Notes under the pieces: model-generated
Database searches by the model: none
The model's input: the letters and a program-made list of their open reading frames with translations, nothing else
Told to the model about the DNA's origin: nothing
Made by a program: the position numbers and the translations under genes
Source of the DNA: Trachythela sp. YZ-2020
Taxonomy: Eukaryota; Cnidaria; Anthozoa; Malacalcyonacea; Clavulariidae
Assembly: GCA_016169945.1 (NCBI GenBank)
Contig: JADLSH010000333.1
Span: 1,488,001 to 1,552,000 of the forward strand
Direction: 5' to 3'
DNA: 64,000 bases
Shown: positions 23,061 to 33,410 of the stretch, one piece after another
Position numbering within the stretch: the stretch's first letter is position 1
How the letters are laid out: each line of letters opens with the position of its first letter

Positions 23061-26000
23061 CTATTTGTCCTGTTCGTGTAACACATGAGGACAACGAGGT
23101 ACATGTGAGGATACCCGATCAACTACTTTGCTGACAAAGTATTTGTGGATAGACCGTTGCCTTTCGTCAGTAAAAACAGGATCTCGGTGTCTTGGTAGTT
23201 GATGCTCTTCGTTTCCATCTTTGTATATTTTGGCAATTTCCTCAGTCGTTGCAGGACAAGCAGCTGGGTGAGGTAAAGTCCAGTCAACAATGGCACGTTG
23301 GGCAAGCGATTGGTTGGATTGACCTCCAGACTTCTTGTGGGCACCAATTACGCTGTAGAATCCCTCAACAATTGCTTCACAGCCGCTTCCTGCAAGGCAA
23401 ACATCAAGGCAGATACACATTTCTTGGCCAAGAGATTCAACCACTTCTTCATTGGTGTAAAAGGCAGAGGTGATGAATTCCTCGTTCACACGAGCTGTAA
23501 TTGTCGAGCAAGATGAAAAATGCAACAAAAACCATTGATCCAGGACACCAGGCCTATCAACACACTCCATTTTTAACAGTTGACTGTTATTGAATTCTTC
23601 CACAGCATCGTTGTTTTCATCAAGGAACATCTGGTCTGCACAATGTCCAAGTCCTTGCCAAACCATGGCTCTTAAGGTGTTCTTGAGGTTTCGGTAGACA
23701 AGATTGCTGCAATGCGGTAGGAGATTTAGTGTTGCTGACTGTGTAACAAGTTCTCTAACGTATGGCAATTGGCAGACATGCTTGAAAAACACACTAAACT
23801 CAAAATTTCCGCTAAGCTCCCACATTTCTCTTTCTTCAAGTTGGATTTTCAAACTTCCATTTTCATATGCGAAAGAGCACAAACCACATACCAACGATTC
23901 CAGGTCAAACATTTTCGCCATGTTTCGCACATTCTGACCAACAACGTCGTTGAAGCGTGTTTCCAAACCATTCTTAAGATTTCGACACAAGACGGCAAGA
24001 TCACTAAGGCATTCATCTGACGTACGAGCATTCCAATTATAAACTGTTTGTTTTCTTCCACGTTTATCACCTTGGCGTGGTTGCTCATTTATGGTTTCTT
24101 GGCTGACAATTAACCATCCTACCAACAGCGGTATATCTTGAAAGGTACCACGTTCTTCTGTGCCTTCATCTTCCTCAGGGTCTTTAATTGTGTCCCAATG
24201 TAGATGCAGTTTGGGAAACAGGTCTTGGCTTGGTCGTTCTACTCTTCCTTCTTCAATGCCTATTATCTCTTCCTTCATTTTCTCCAGAATTCCAGTTACA
24301 CGCGGAAGCCATTTGACAATCTTCCATGGAGGCAGGTTAAGCGATTGACTTCTCACCATCAGTACGATTGCTGGTTTCATTATATCTAAAGTACCACACA
24401 AATCGATGACATAATCTTGACCACGGACTTGATACTTTGCTTCTTCACAGTCATCTTCTACAGCCTCTCTACCTTCCATGAATGCCGTCATTAACGCTTT
24501 ATAACTTGTGTATATTTTTTCCCACTGTTCATATGATGAACTTGTGAATCTTGTGGTGGAAAATGTAACAGTCTCTAAAGCTTTAAGGCCGAGACGCTTG
24601 GCCAAACCAATATATTCAACGTGACCTCTTCCTCTCTGGAACATTGTATGCATCTTGTTTGATCGCTTGATGAGATGTTTAAGAAACTCGGAAGAATCTG
24701 AATCTTCACGTAGATGAACCATGACAATATCCATCCAGTGCGAAACATCCCAGGCAGAAGAAAGTATGGGTCAGGTTGATGATATGCTCCTAACAATTCC
24801 AAAAGTTTATCCTGAAATGTGTTGGCTTGGTATTGTCCATCTGCATGTACAGCTAGAATAAAACGCAACAAATATACAGCTCTTATTATCTTACAATAGG
24901 CATGTTATTATTAAGTATGTTACTATTAAATACTATATAATTATTTAAAACGAAATTGTTGCAAGATTACAAAACTGGTGAAGATTCATCCATGCCTCTT
25001 TTTGGAAGCAAGTATATTTTAAATTAAGGACTGTAATTACATGTACATAGCTAGGTACCTTATTCATTGTCGTCAGCTGTGTATAGATCTATATGTCAGT
25101 AGTTAAACTCTACCTCGAAGATAGTTAAACTCTACCTCGAAGACGACTAAGGTCTTTTGCCGAAAGATGTAGTTTCTTGGTCAGAATGTCCACAACTTGT
25201 TCAGCTAGATCTTGGCCAGTTCCTCCAGTAATGTTCCCGTCTTCACTGCTTTCATAAACCAGGTGCATCAACAGGCATAGATATTCTAAACCCATCATAT
25301 GGCATTATTACCATTATTGCCTGGTTAGTATCTCTATGTGGAGTTGACTTATCAATCGCAACAGAGAAATGAGGTGGTAATCCAGTGCTTCTAAGTGGTT
25401 CACGCAAGTATGAAGAAGTTTGATCCAGTATGTAAATATATGCTGCCTTTACAATGTCAGAGAACTGGTTTCTAAAGAAAAATTAAAACTGTAGATGTAT
25501 ATGTTTTATTTTATATGTTAGTATTACTAAGCATTAAATATGTTACCTCCCATGGCCATAATTGCCAACTTCTGCTTGGCAAATACACAATAGAGCAATG
25601 ATAGATTCAAAGTGAGATGCAGCAGCCTTCATTTTACACACTTCTATTCCGGCATTGACCAAATTTATCATGACGGCTTTGTTTCTGGCATTTCTACGTT
25701 CCACTTTAAACTTGTACTGCAAAGCACTCATATGAAACTGGCCTCCACCTCGAGTTGAACTGCAACACATGTGTTCACACAATGTGCTTTTGAAACTGTA
25801 CCACTCTTGGTTTGAGCCTTTTTGAAACAATTCCATCTTATCTTTCTTGTACACATGACCATGGCCCCAAGATCTGTTTGCAACTGATCTATAATTATAA
25901 ATATTAAATGGTTCAGATAACCTACTATTAGCATTAAATTATTGTAAGAATGTAAGTGAAGTGCATGCATGCCTAGAAAATTTTAGTATTTAATTACATG

Positions 26001-27333
26001 TGTTGATGTTCTGCATGCATGTATATTTAGTAATTCTGTGATAAGTGATTTTTGTGGTTAGTTTGTTCTGCCCTGTTATCTTTTCGAACTTTGTTGTGTT
26101 ATACATATATACATGTTGTTGAAGATCACAAGAATCATACTATAAATTAATCCCAGTAAAATGTTGTAGCAAATATTTCTATTTTTTAAAGGTTTTTAAT
26201 AAGGGCAGAGCATTTTAATTACTTACATTTTCATGTACGGATTTGCTTTGACAAATTCCATGCATGCCCTGCAAGTTATCTTACAACCATCATCCAGCAG
26301 TTCGATTTCCAGTTTATCAGAACTGATCAGCTCCATCATGTTATTTGCTGCCTTAATGTCATCTATTGATGCAGTTTCTTTTGTAGAGCCAGTATCATTT
26401 TTGCCTTTCCGAGAGACAGTTCATCTAATTTTACCAGAATTTTATTGACATCATCCTGTATCTTTGTCAATGGTGACTCGAGTCCTGAATGTTCTGCAGA
26501 TTCAGATGTTTGAAGAAAATCATTAACTGTTGTTTGAATAGTTTTTGTCATTGACGAAGCTTGTGTTTGAGATTGTTCAATTGGTGGAGTTTGAATGACT
26601 GGATTGTCTACCAAAGATATTGTTACATTAGAATCGGTATCAGTTAAGGCTTTTCTTGTATCGGTATCATTCTTTTTCTCTGATTGAAGCTTCCTGGCAT
26701 TAATATGATCCTGATGAACAATCATTTGGTCAAAATTTTCTGGTCGCTCATTGGGATGTTTTGACTGCCAATGTCGCTTTTTGAAATAATTTGAACCTCT
26801 TATCAGTACTGTACGACACACAAGACAAACATGTGGGTCAGATTGATCCCTCTTAAATTTTTTCCCGTTTTCCTCCTCAGTGTCCTCACTAGTATTTTTT
26901 CGTTTAAAAATCTCCTTCCATTGCGCTGTTTCCTAAAATCAATATACTTATTACATTCCATATCATAAGGCATAAGTCATTAACTTATTAAGATATTAAT
27001 TCGGTCATTTCCACTTATCAGTAGAAAATTTGAGAACTATTTTATAATAACATGGTTATAGCGCTTTTCGGTGCATAAAAAAAGCTCATTAATCGTAGTT
27101 TGTAAACTGACGTTTTTAGAAAAAATCACAAATAAGTCAAATAATATGAATTAATGAATGTTATTATGTTGGTAATTGTGTTTATTTTGATTATTTCATT
27201 GTTTCTAAACGTTATGTCCATTTGCACCAGAGTACAGTTAAAGACGTTAAAAAAAACATAAAACTGATTTCTATTTGGATACAGGATACGTAAAATGTCT
27301 ACATTATATTGCACTTACCTCTGACATTTTCAT
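23061..27333 (-). pseudogene. hAT-like transposase-derived gene (KIAA1586/ZNF862-like pattern)
   Basis: Inferred exons: 27333-27319 (MKMSE with a GTAAGT donor), 26932-26227, 25888-25547, 25471-25136 and 24852-23061. The second exon has a C2H2/BED-like zinc finger (CLVCRTVLIRG, then KKRHWQSKHPNE) and a coiled Gln-rich linker. The third has KMAAASHFESIIALL-type helices ending GNYGHGR. The fourth has a FSVAIDKSTPHRDTNQ motif whose Asp fits the first hAT catalytic acid. The last has HADGQYQANTF, GRGHVEYIGL and RFTSSSYEQWEKIYTSYKA. The name is by remembered resemblance to hAT-derived zinc-finger proteins, not a search. Frame breaks near 26390, 25240 and 24745. No separate hAT termini found, so it is either cargo of the inner element or an old insertion in a HECT intron. 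Confidence 0.65.
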
Positions 27334-27639
27334 TTATATGACTAATTTGCAATTCATGAACAAGAATTTAAGTATATTTCAAAATCGCCATGATTATTAA
27401 TGAGCACATGGTTAACAACTTAATTCGTTCCACTCCACGCAAACGTGCTGGCCGCGCGTGCTATATTTTAACATTTTTTATAATCGTTAGATACTTAGAT
27501 GCCTCATGCCTTGTTCATATTGATTTTTTATTTTAAACAAGGGAAGCTGTTATTTTGATTATTAAACATCCTTTTTATAAATATGCACACTTCATTTGTG
27601 TCTGCACACTTGCACACTTGACTTTTTCATTTGCACACC

Positions 27640-27795
27640 CGAGATCTCGGCGAAAAAAGCCATACTCTGCAGTCTGGCCTCAACATTCCTCGAAACCTCG
27701 TTACTCTGTGCCGACGATTCAGCACTTCCAGACAAAAGAACGGTAGCTTGTCTAAGTAAATTAAACGCTCTAGTGATATTCAAATCATCCGCCAT
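27640..27795 (-). CDS. Possible first exon of the inner HECT gene
   Basis: An open frame from an ATG at 27795 encodes MADDLNITRAFNLLRQATVL and continues to FFAEISG. It lies just inside the right terminus, as the outer HECT start (MAACEDGLSSRCISLL) lies just inside the left terminus. The two share spacing of Met-Ala, Asp, Leu, Arg and Leu-Leu. If it is exon 1, the hAT-like gene lies entirely in the first HECT intron. The donor site is weak, so this is inference. Confidence 0.35.
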
Positions 27796-28110
27796 GTTTA
27801 CCAATGTTGTCTGATGCACGTAAGCACATTGCGCGCCAAATCAATAGTGTTTCCACTTTCAAATTGCTAGTTTCATATCTGACGTAAATATTTCCATAAA
27901 TTGCGTAAAAAATCGAATATCGCCATGTCAAATTCATAAGTTGACTATATTTAATAATAGGGTTAAACATTAATTCATAAAATTATTTGGCAATACTCAA
28001 AATAACTTGGAGAATGTTGGAATTTCCTTATATTAAGTACTTTGCATAAAAAAAAATCCACTTCACTTTAAAATCACATGAAAATGGACTTTATGAAAGT
28101 GGAAACACTG

Positions 28111-28469
28111 GTCAATACCAAAATTTGTCTACTGCGAGTCATGCCGAATGTCGATGTTGCCGAATGTCGATGTTGCCGAATGTCGATGCTGCCGAATATC
28201 GATGCTGCGGAATGTTGATATTGGCGAATGGCATTTCCGCATAATGTAATTTCACAACATAATGCCAAAACAAAATATCAGATTCCAAATATGGCATGAT
28301 TGCGAGTCAAAATTGCAAAATATCAGGTAGAATTGCAAAATAGCAAAATGAATTGAAGACACAATTGCATAACTGCAAACAGAATTGCATAATTGCAAAC
28401 AGAATTGCATAATTGCAAACAGAATTGCATAATAGCATTAACTAATATTGGCGGTGATCACCCCTCATA
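28111..28469 (-). repeat. Right terminal inverted repeat, inner element
   Basis: Inverted partner of 15859-16231, from GGTCAATACC to CCCCTCATA. It includes the ATGTCGATGTTGCCGA series and the TTGCATAATTGCAAACAGAA series. Confidence 0.9.
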
Positions 28470-28703
28470 CGTCCTAAGTAAATCCTAAGCATTGTGCAAA
28501 ACTAAGTAACTAGTCGTTAACCATTATCACCATGGCTATACAAAGTCCCATAGGCTATGAAGGGTATGTGTGTTGTGTCTATAAAGTTAGTATTTATTCC
28601 ACTGGCAGAAACTAAATATTTACGTCAATCTATGTATATATATATTGGTTTTCCTCAAAAAAAGCAACCCAAATTGATTGTTGCGAATCACTGTAATTGC
28701 GAG

Positions 28704-29149
28704 CGAATCTGCATAATTATCATAAATTATAATGACAAACTAGCCTTATGACAAACTAGCCTTGACTCTGCTAGGAAATTACTTTTGACTTCCGGTCACA
28801 CCCCCTTCAGAACAGAATTTAGAACAGCAGAACAGAATTTAGAACAGCAGAATTGAATTTAGAATTAGGCAATGAATTCTGTTCTGTTGTTTGTAATTCT
28901 GTTTTGTCGTTTTAAATTCTGTCGTACTGTTCTAAATGCTGTAATGTTGAGTTAAATTGTGTTCTGTTGTGTCAAATTCTATTGTCTTGCTATAAATTCT
29001 GTTGTGTAGCTCTAAAATCTGTGTCGCGTCGTAAATTTTCTTGTGCAAGATTAAATTCCGTTCTGATACAACAACAATTTAGAATAACAGAATTTAGGCT
29101 CACCATATCAGAATTTGAAACAGGATTTTGGCGGTGATGACCCCTCATA
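28704..29149 (-). repeat. Right terminal inverted repeat, outer element
   Basis: Inverted partner of 7723-8163, ending CCCCTCATA next to the AAAACC duplication. It carries the same AACAGAATTTA word series on the opposite strand and a locally duplicated GACAAACTAGCCTT. Confidence 0.85.
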
Positions 29150-29346
29150 AAAACCCAGTAGTTATCTGGTGATGAAAAACGGTATATATCATCACTGACA
29201 TGGATTAAATTGTCTTCAGTGATGACACAAGGCTACGTTATTAAACAATTCAAGGTCTTCTTCTCGCCAGCTATTAAAACGACAGCAGTTAAAAACCATC
29301 TGTATCATTTGTACTTGTGCTGTTCAACACTGAAACTCCTCATTCA

Positions 29347-30165
29347 GAATTATTAATTGGTAAGTTATGCATCAAATCAATAGGAGAGTCAAGTAACACA
29401 TCAAATCCATAGAGGTCATACAGAATAGTAAGTAAGCTAACACCAGTAAATCCACTATCTCTTGAAATTCTACTCCACGCAGCTCCAACTTCTTCAGTGT
29501 CTGCAGCCTTCATATGGGGAAGTGATTCTTACATATTTTTGCTTGCCCACTTGTGTCTTGCACAATACCTACAATTTCCATAGTAGTAGTGAGGTGATCC
29601 AGGCTCTAGAAGTATACCACAAATATGACAACAACGGCAAGGTTTTTTCCCTGTATGTTTGATCTTAGCTACTTCACATTGTCCTGGTCTCCTGTCCAAA
29701 GAAGAATAAGGTGACATATGACTGCTGGTCCACTTTGTATGTCAAAGTCAGGAAGGTCGGCACAGTATTCCACTTCAATTCCACCAATAAAGCCATCCAC
29801 ACTTTCATTCATCAATGGGCTAAGGAAAGGATCCAACAACTTGGGGGTTTGATCTGGCACAAATCCCACCACAAAAACTTGGTAGGAATGATTTCGTTTG
29901 TTCTTACACAAATTTCCTATCTTGACATCAATCGCTCTTGTGCTGTGACCACCAGTTGTTCCAAATGGACTAAACCCATCCCAGTGAGCAATGTATACAT
30001 TCTAGTATTCAGGTGAATGATTGAACACATTTCGACAGCATGGGCAAACAATATTTACAGTGTTATCTTCAAGAACATCAAAAGAAGCAATTTTAGATTT
30101 AGAAATTACAGTAGTTTTCTTTAAATGTTTGCAATGTGGACAGATGGTTGGCAGCAAAGTTCCTT
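29347..30165 (-). pseudogene. TNP2-type (EnSpm/Plavaka-like) transposase remnant
   Basis: Minus-strand blocks in order: paired cysteines (ICPHCKH, later CPCCRNVFNHSPEY), IAHWDGFSPFGTTGGHST, VVGFVPDQTPKLLDPFLSP, FDIQSGPAVICHLILLWTGD, then in another frame GQCEVAKIKHTGKKPCRCC, SPHYYYGNCRYCARHKW, and finally FTGVSLLTILYDLYGFD ending in DLMHNLPIN. The final D-M-H block and the WTGD..CEV block are the pattern of TNP2-domain transposases. There is an in-frame TAG after the second cysteine cluster, a frameshift near 29700 and another stop near 29530. The gene stops making sense close to the right end of the outer transposon, so the transposon may have inserted into it. Confidence 0.6.
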
Positions 30166-30655
30166 AATATCTGCAAGACCAAATACTACTTAATATCCAT
30201 GTTCGCCAACTACGGCCAAATTATCCTCGATAACCATACTTACCAATTTGGAAGGTTAGGTGCAAGCTGTTGACTGCGGTGGCCTGGGAACTAGCTGTGG
30301 TACTTGGATTAGGAGAGATCCATGCAAATGGCATCTTGAACTGCCAATCAAGGAGATGCTGCAAACATCACCCATTCCAAGTACGACACTCGGCGGGAAC
30401 ACTATGATATTAAATGACTAAACAAACGGTGCTATCGGAGGATACATCAGATAGTTAGCTGAAAAAAGCTCTAACTGCCATAAAACCACACTATGGGAGG
30501 ATACATCACCATGTGTAGCTGAAAAACTCCAAGCGCTATAAAACCGTTTCTTTGTAAATGACCAGGTAATAATCATGTGGATAATGTGATTATTACACCT
30601 GCTTTGTAAACAAACCATTAATAAAGTTAATATTAATTGTGGTTTGTTTGTTTAG

Positions 30656-30854
30656 GATGAAACCAGACAGAGTTTGCACCATTGTTATGGCATGTGCAGT
30701 GTTGCAAAACATTGCCGTTGAGAGGAGGGAGCCTGAGCCTGAGGAAGAAGAAATTGGGCTCGTTGAGCTAGAAGATGGCGAAGATTATCTCGGAGGAGTA
30801 GAACGTGACAGTGTTACTGCCAGGGACTATATGACACAAACATATTTTGCATAA
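30656..30854 (+). pseudogene. PIF/Harbinger nuclease, C-terminal exon only
   Basis: An exon starting at 30656 after a TTGTTTAG acceptor encodes MKPDRVCTIVMACAVLQNIA followed by an acidic tail, and ends at TAA 30852-30854. The sequence fits the last helix of HARBI1-type (DDE_Tnp_4) nucleases, where RVxxIVxACxxLHNI is typical. The catalytic part is missing. It is paired with the Myb-like protein on the opposite strand at 31080-33192, the usual two-gene set of Harbinger elements. Confidence 0.65.
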
Positions 30855-31079
30855 GAATGCAGTTCTTCTGCAAACTATATTGGTGTTATATAGATTAATA
30901 GGCCAAACAAAATTTTAGTTGTATTTGTTGAAGAAAGCTTTCCTGCCCACATATCATATATAATAGCAGTGATATAATTATTATATGCAAGGTATTTGAG
31001 TTTTATAATATCACTTTAATTTCAGGGTGAAACTTTGTTAAAAATGCATATTATAATGCATTAACTCAGTTATAGTTGT

Positions 31080-33192
31080 TTAAAATATTGGAGAAAGGGG
31101 GCAATCAAATGGCTCCTCAATATTTCGAGCAACACAGCCAACACCATTTACTTTACGTTCAAGCAGTTCAACTTGAAGTTCCAATTTTCTTCGCTGTAAA
31201 AGAAGATTCCCCTTTTCAATCTCAATCTTCTCTCTCTCAGCCTTTAACACTTCAAGATGTATCTCTTGCACGTCAAGACGCATCTCTCCCTGAGTTTTGG
31301 GACGCTTCCTAGTGGGTTTTTCTGCCATAGGCTGCCATGTCTCAACAAGTGGGTCAGCATCTACATCAATATGTCTATATACACTAGATGACCCACCACT
31401 ACCTAAATATAGGAAAACAAATTCAATCAACAATTGAATTAGTGTGAATATATTTTATTCTTTAAACAAAATTCAAATAGGATTTTAAGGGTTCAACTTA
31501 AAAATCACTTTAATATTAATATTAATATCACTGCATGTATAGTAAATATTTTGGCAATCATGACCATAATATATAACATTGAACTTTTACTCCAAAATGG
31601 GCCAAAACATTGGTGCCTTCACAAATTATCCATAAAGGTTTATTAGTGATACCTGTATGACATAGTTTTGGTTTCATTTGCTATAATTAAATATCAAACT
31701 AGTATAAAATTTCACTAAGTTTATACCATGCACTGGAACCTCTTCAAAATCTCTATCGACATCAGGTTAAACTTCATCAACTTCAGTGTCATCAGCTATG
31801 AAAAATAAAAGTATTAAGTATGAGCATGTGTTGCCAAATTAAAGTTTAATACAAGAACGATGTCAAAAGTACAGATAATGAAAATATATATTTGATCAAT
31901 GATATAGAACATAATTTGTGTTAATATATTAATCAAGACTATATTTAAAATTCGCCCTTTCCAATCTTCCCTCAAGAAAAATCATATTTTTCTTGTGCAT
32001 TGTGGTATAAAACCAGTGTATAAAACGTTTAAACAAAGTTCAAAATTAGCACTGTGCCACGGAGCATGTGTTGCCAAATTAAAGTTTAATACAAGAACGA
32101 TGTCAAAAGTACAGATAATGAAAATATATATTTGATCAACGATATAGAACATAATTCGTGTTAATATATTCATCAAGACTATATTTAAAATTCGCCCTTT
32201 CCAATCTTCCCTCGAGAAAAATCATATTTTTCTTGTGCATTGTGGTATAAAACCAGTGTATAAAACGTTTAAACAAAATTAGCACTGTGCCACGGTTCCG
32301 GTTCCGACATTTCCAACACAAAACAAATAAACAATTAAATCTTCCAGGGTGGGTCTGTCAGTATAAATGAACACATCTCATTTTCATTCAGCAAATTAAA
32401 TGGCTGCCAAAGTATATTAGATATTGCAGGTATTAAACAGGAGAATCAAAATATATAGCAACATATAAGCGTATGCTTCTAAATACAATATAAAATAGTG
32501 CATCATACACAAGATTCCCTCGCGCCATAATGATCACAACGCGGTCTATTAGATACCTAAACAAAACAATTATTATTAAAACATACCTTTCAAAAAAGCA
32601 GATCTTTTGGGATAAAAATCGCAATATATTTCAACAATTATTCACATTTTCACATGTGAATATTAATGAGATGCAATGCATTGTGGTATACTCGCCATTC
32701 CTCCTCTGATCAATGTCAGAATACAGCGAACAAGCTAAAATTATTTAAATTAATTGAAAAGTACTCAAATAGAAGGAATTACAATATAAAAACGTACCTG
32801 TCGAGGAAGAAGAAAACACTCCGGACTCGAAACCTCCTTGAATGCCAGAGAAAGAGGGCTTGTCGCTCAAAAGACTGATTATTTTTGTGGTTGTGCTGGT
32901 TGGTGTGTTTGCTGCTGGCCCTCCCAGGTTTTTTTTGGGAATTCATTATTCCAGAATTGGTTTTTTTTTGCCACTTGGGTCAATTGGGTTTCTCATGGCC
33001 CAAGCTATTAATTCGAGTGGTTATTGTTTCCCATAACTTTTGCTTTTTTGCATTAGTTATAGTGCTAGAAAATTGGCCACGTAATATGTCCAAATCTTTT
33101 TCCACTAGGTCTACTAGTAATGTGCACTCGGTTGATGTAAAATTTTGCTTTCTTTTCTTTCCTTGTTTCTGCTGTATAGTTTGGGCAGACAT
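31080..33192 (-). pseudogene. PIF/Harbinger Myb/SANT-like partner protein
   Basis: Minus-strand exons: 33192-32980 has a Myb/SANT-like DNA-binding domain (FTSTECTLLVDLVEKDLDIL, then KKQKLWETITTRINSLG). About 31796-31730 is a short acidic exon (DDTEVDEV, a stop, then DVDRDFEEVPVH). Exon 31402-31080, after a TATTTAG acceptor, has a basic stretch (KPTRKRPKTQ) and a long coiled coil (VLKAEREKIEIEKGNLLLQR). This is the architecture of the second Harbinger protein, which helps nuclear import and end recognition. The frame breaks at 32980 after GHEKPN, and the 240-bp tandem duplication at 31822-32294 lies in the intron. Confidence 0.65.
31822..32294 (+). repeat. Two-copy 240-bp tandem duplication
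   Basis: The unit begins GAGCATGTGTTGCCAAATTA at 31822 and again at 32062. It continues almost identically to TTAGCACTGTGCCACGG in both, with a 7-bp difference near the end. High identity suggests a recent duplication. Confidence 0.9.
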
Positions 33193-33410
33193 TTTGGAAT
33201 TTTGTATACATATGTATTGTACCTATGTTGATGTAGTTGTAAAAACATTGATAACTGCTAGGAAAGTATGGTGTAACATGACCCAAATGCATAGACCCAA
33301 AGTGCACACAACAATTTTTGTGGTGTGATATGTATTTTATTGAATATGATAGAATCACAATTACATGTCAATTTATTTCATATACTTAATTATACTGTAA
33401 ATTATTTACA

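Larger units (their letters stand above)
15859..28469. mobile_element. Inner IS3EU-like transposon with HECT and hAT-like genes
   Basis: A 12.6 kb element with ends TATGAGGGGTGATCACCGCC and GGCGGTGATCACCCCTCATA, inserted inside the outer element just upstream of its integrase start. Flanks are CATCCT (15853-15858) and CGTCCT (28470-28475), a 6-bp duplication with one mismatch. Terminal inverted repeats are about 370 bp. From the left it holds an integrase N-terminal fragment (plus), a HECT gene (minus) and a hAT-like gene (minus). The layout mirrors the outer element, with integrase start near one end and HECT start near the other. Lack of the catalytic integrase makes it non-autonomous. Confidence 0.85.
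7723..29149. mobile_element. Outer IS3EU-like transposon with HECT gene (nested)
   Basis: A 21.4 kb segment bounded by inverted termini: TATGAGGGGTCATCACTGCC at the left, and GGCGGTGATGACCCCTCATA at the right. It is flanked by AAAACC at 7717-7722 and AAAACC at 29150-29155, a perfect 6-bp target-site duplication. The terminal inverted repeats run about 440 bp. Inside, a plus-strand HECT gene (8227-12839) converges on a minus-strand IS3-like integrase (14248-15575). A second related element (15859-28469) has inserted near the right end, so the original was about 8.8 kb. A 6-bp duplication, TA..TA ends and an IS3-like DDE integrase are features I associate with the eukaryotic IS3EU superfamily. 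The assignment should be tested against a repeat library. Both genes carry frame breaks, so the copy is probably inactive. Confidence 0.85.

Noticed and set aside
32842..33328. 147-aa plus-strand Phe/Cys-rich ORF
   Set aside because: Antisense to the Myb-like Harbinger exon; hydrophobicity comes from reverse reading of a Lys-rich sequence.
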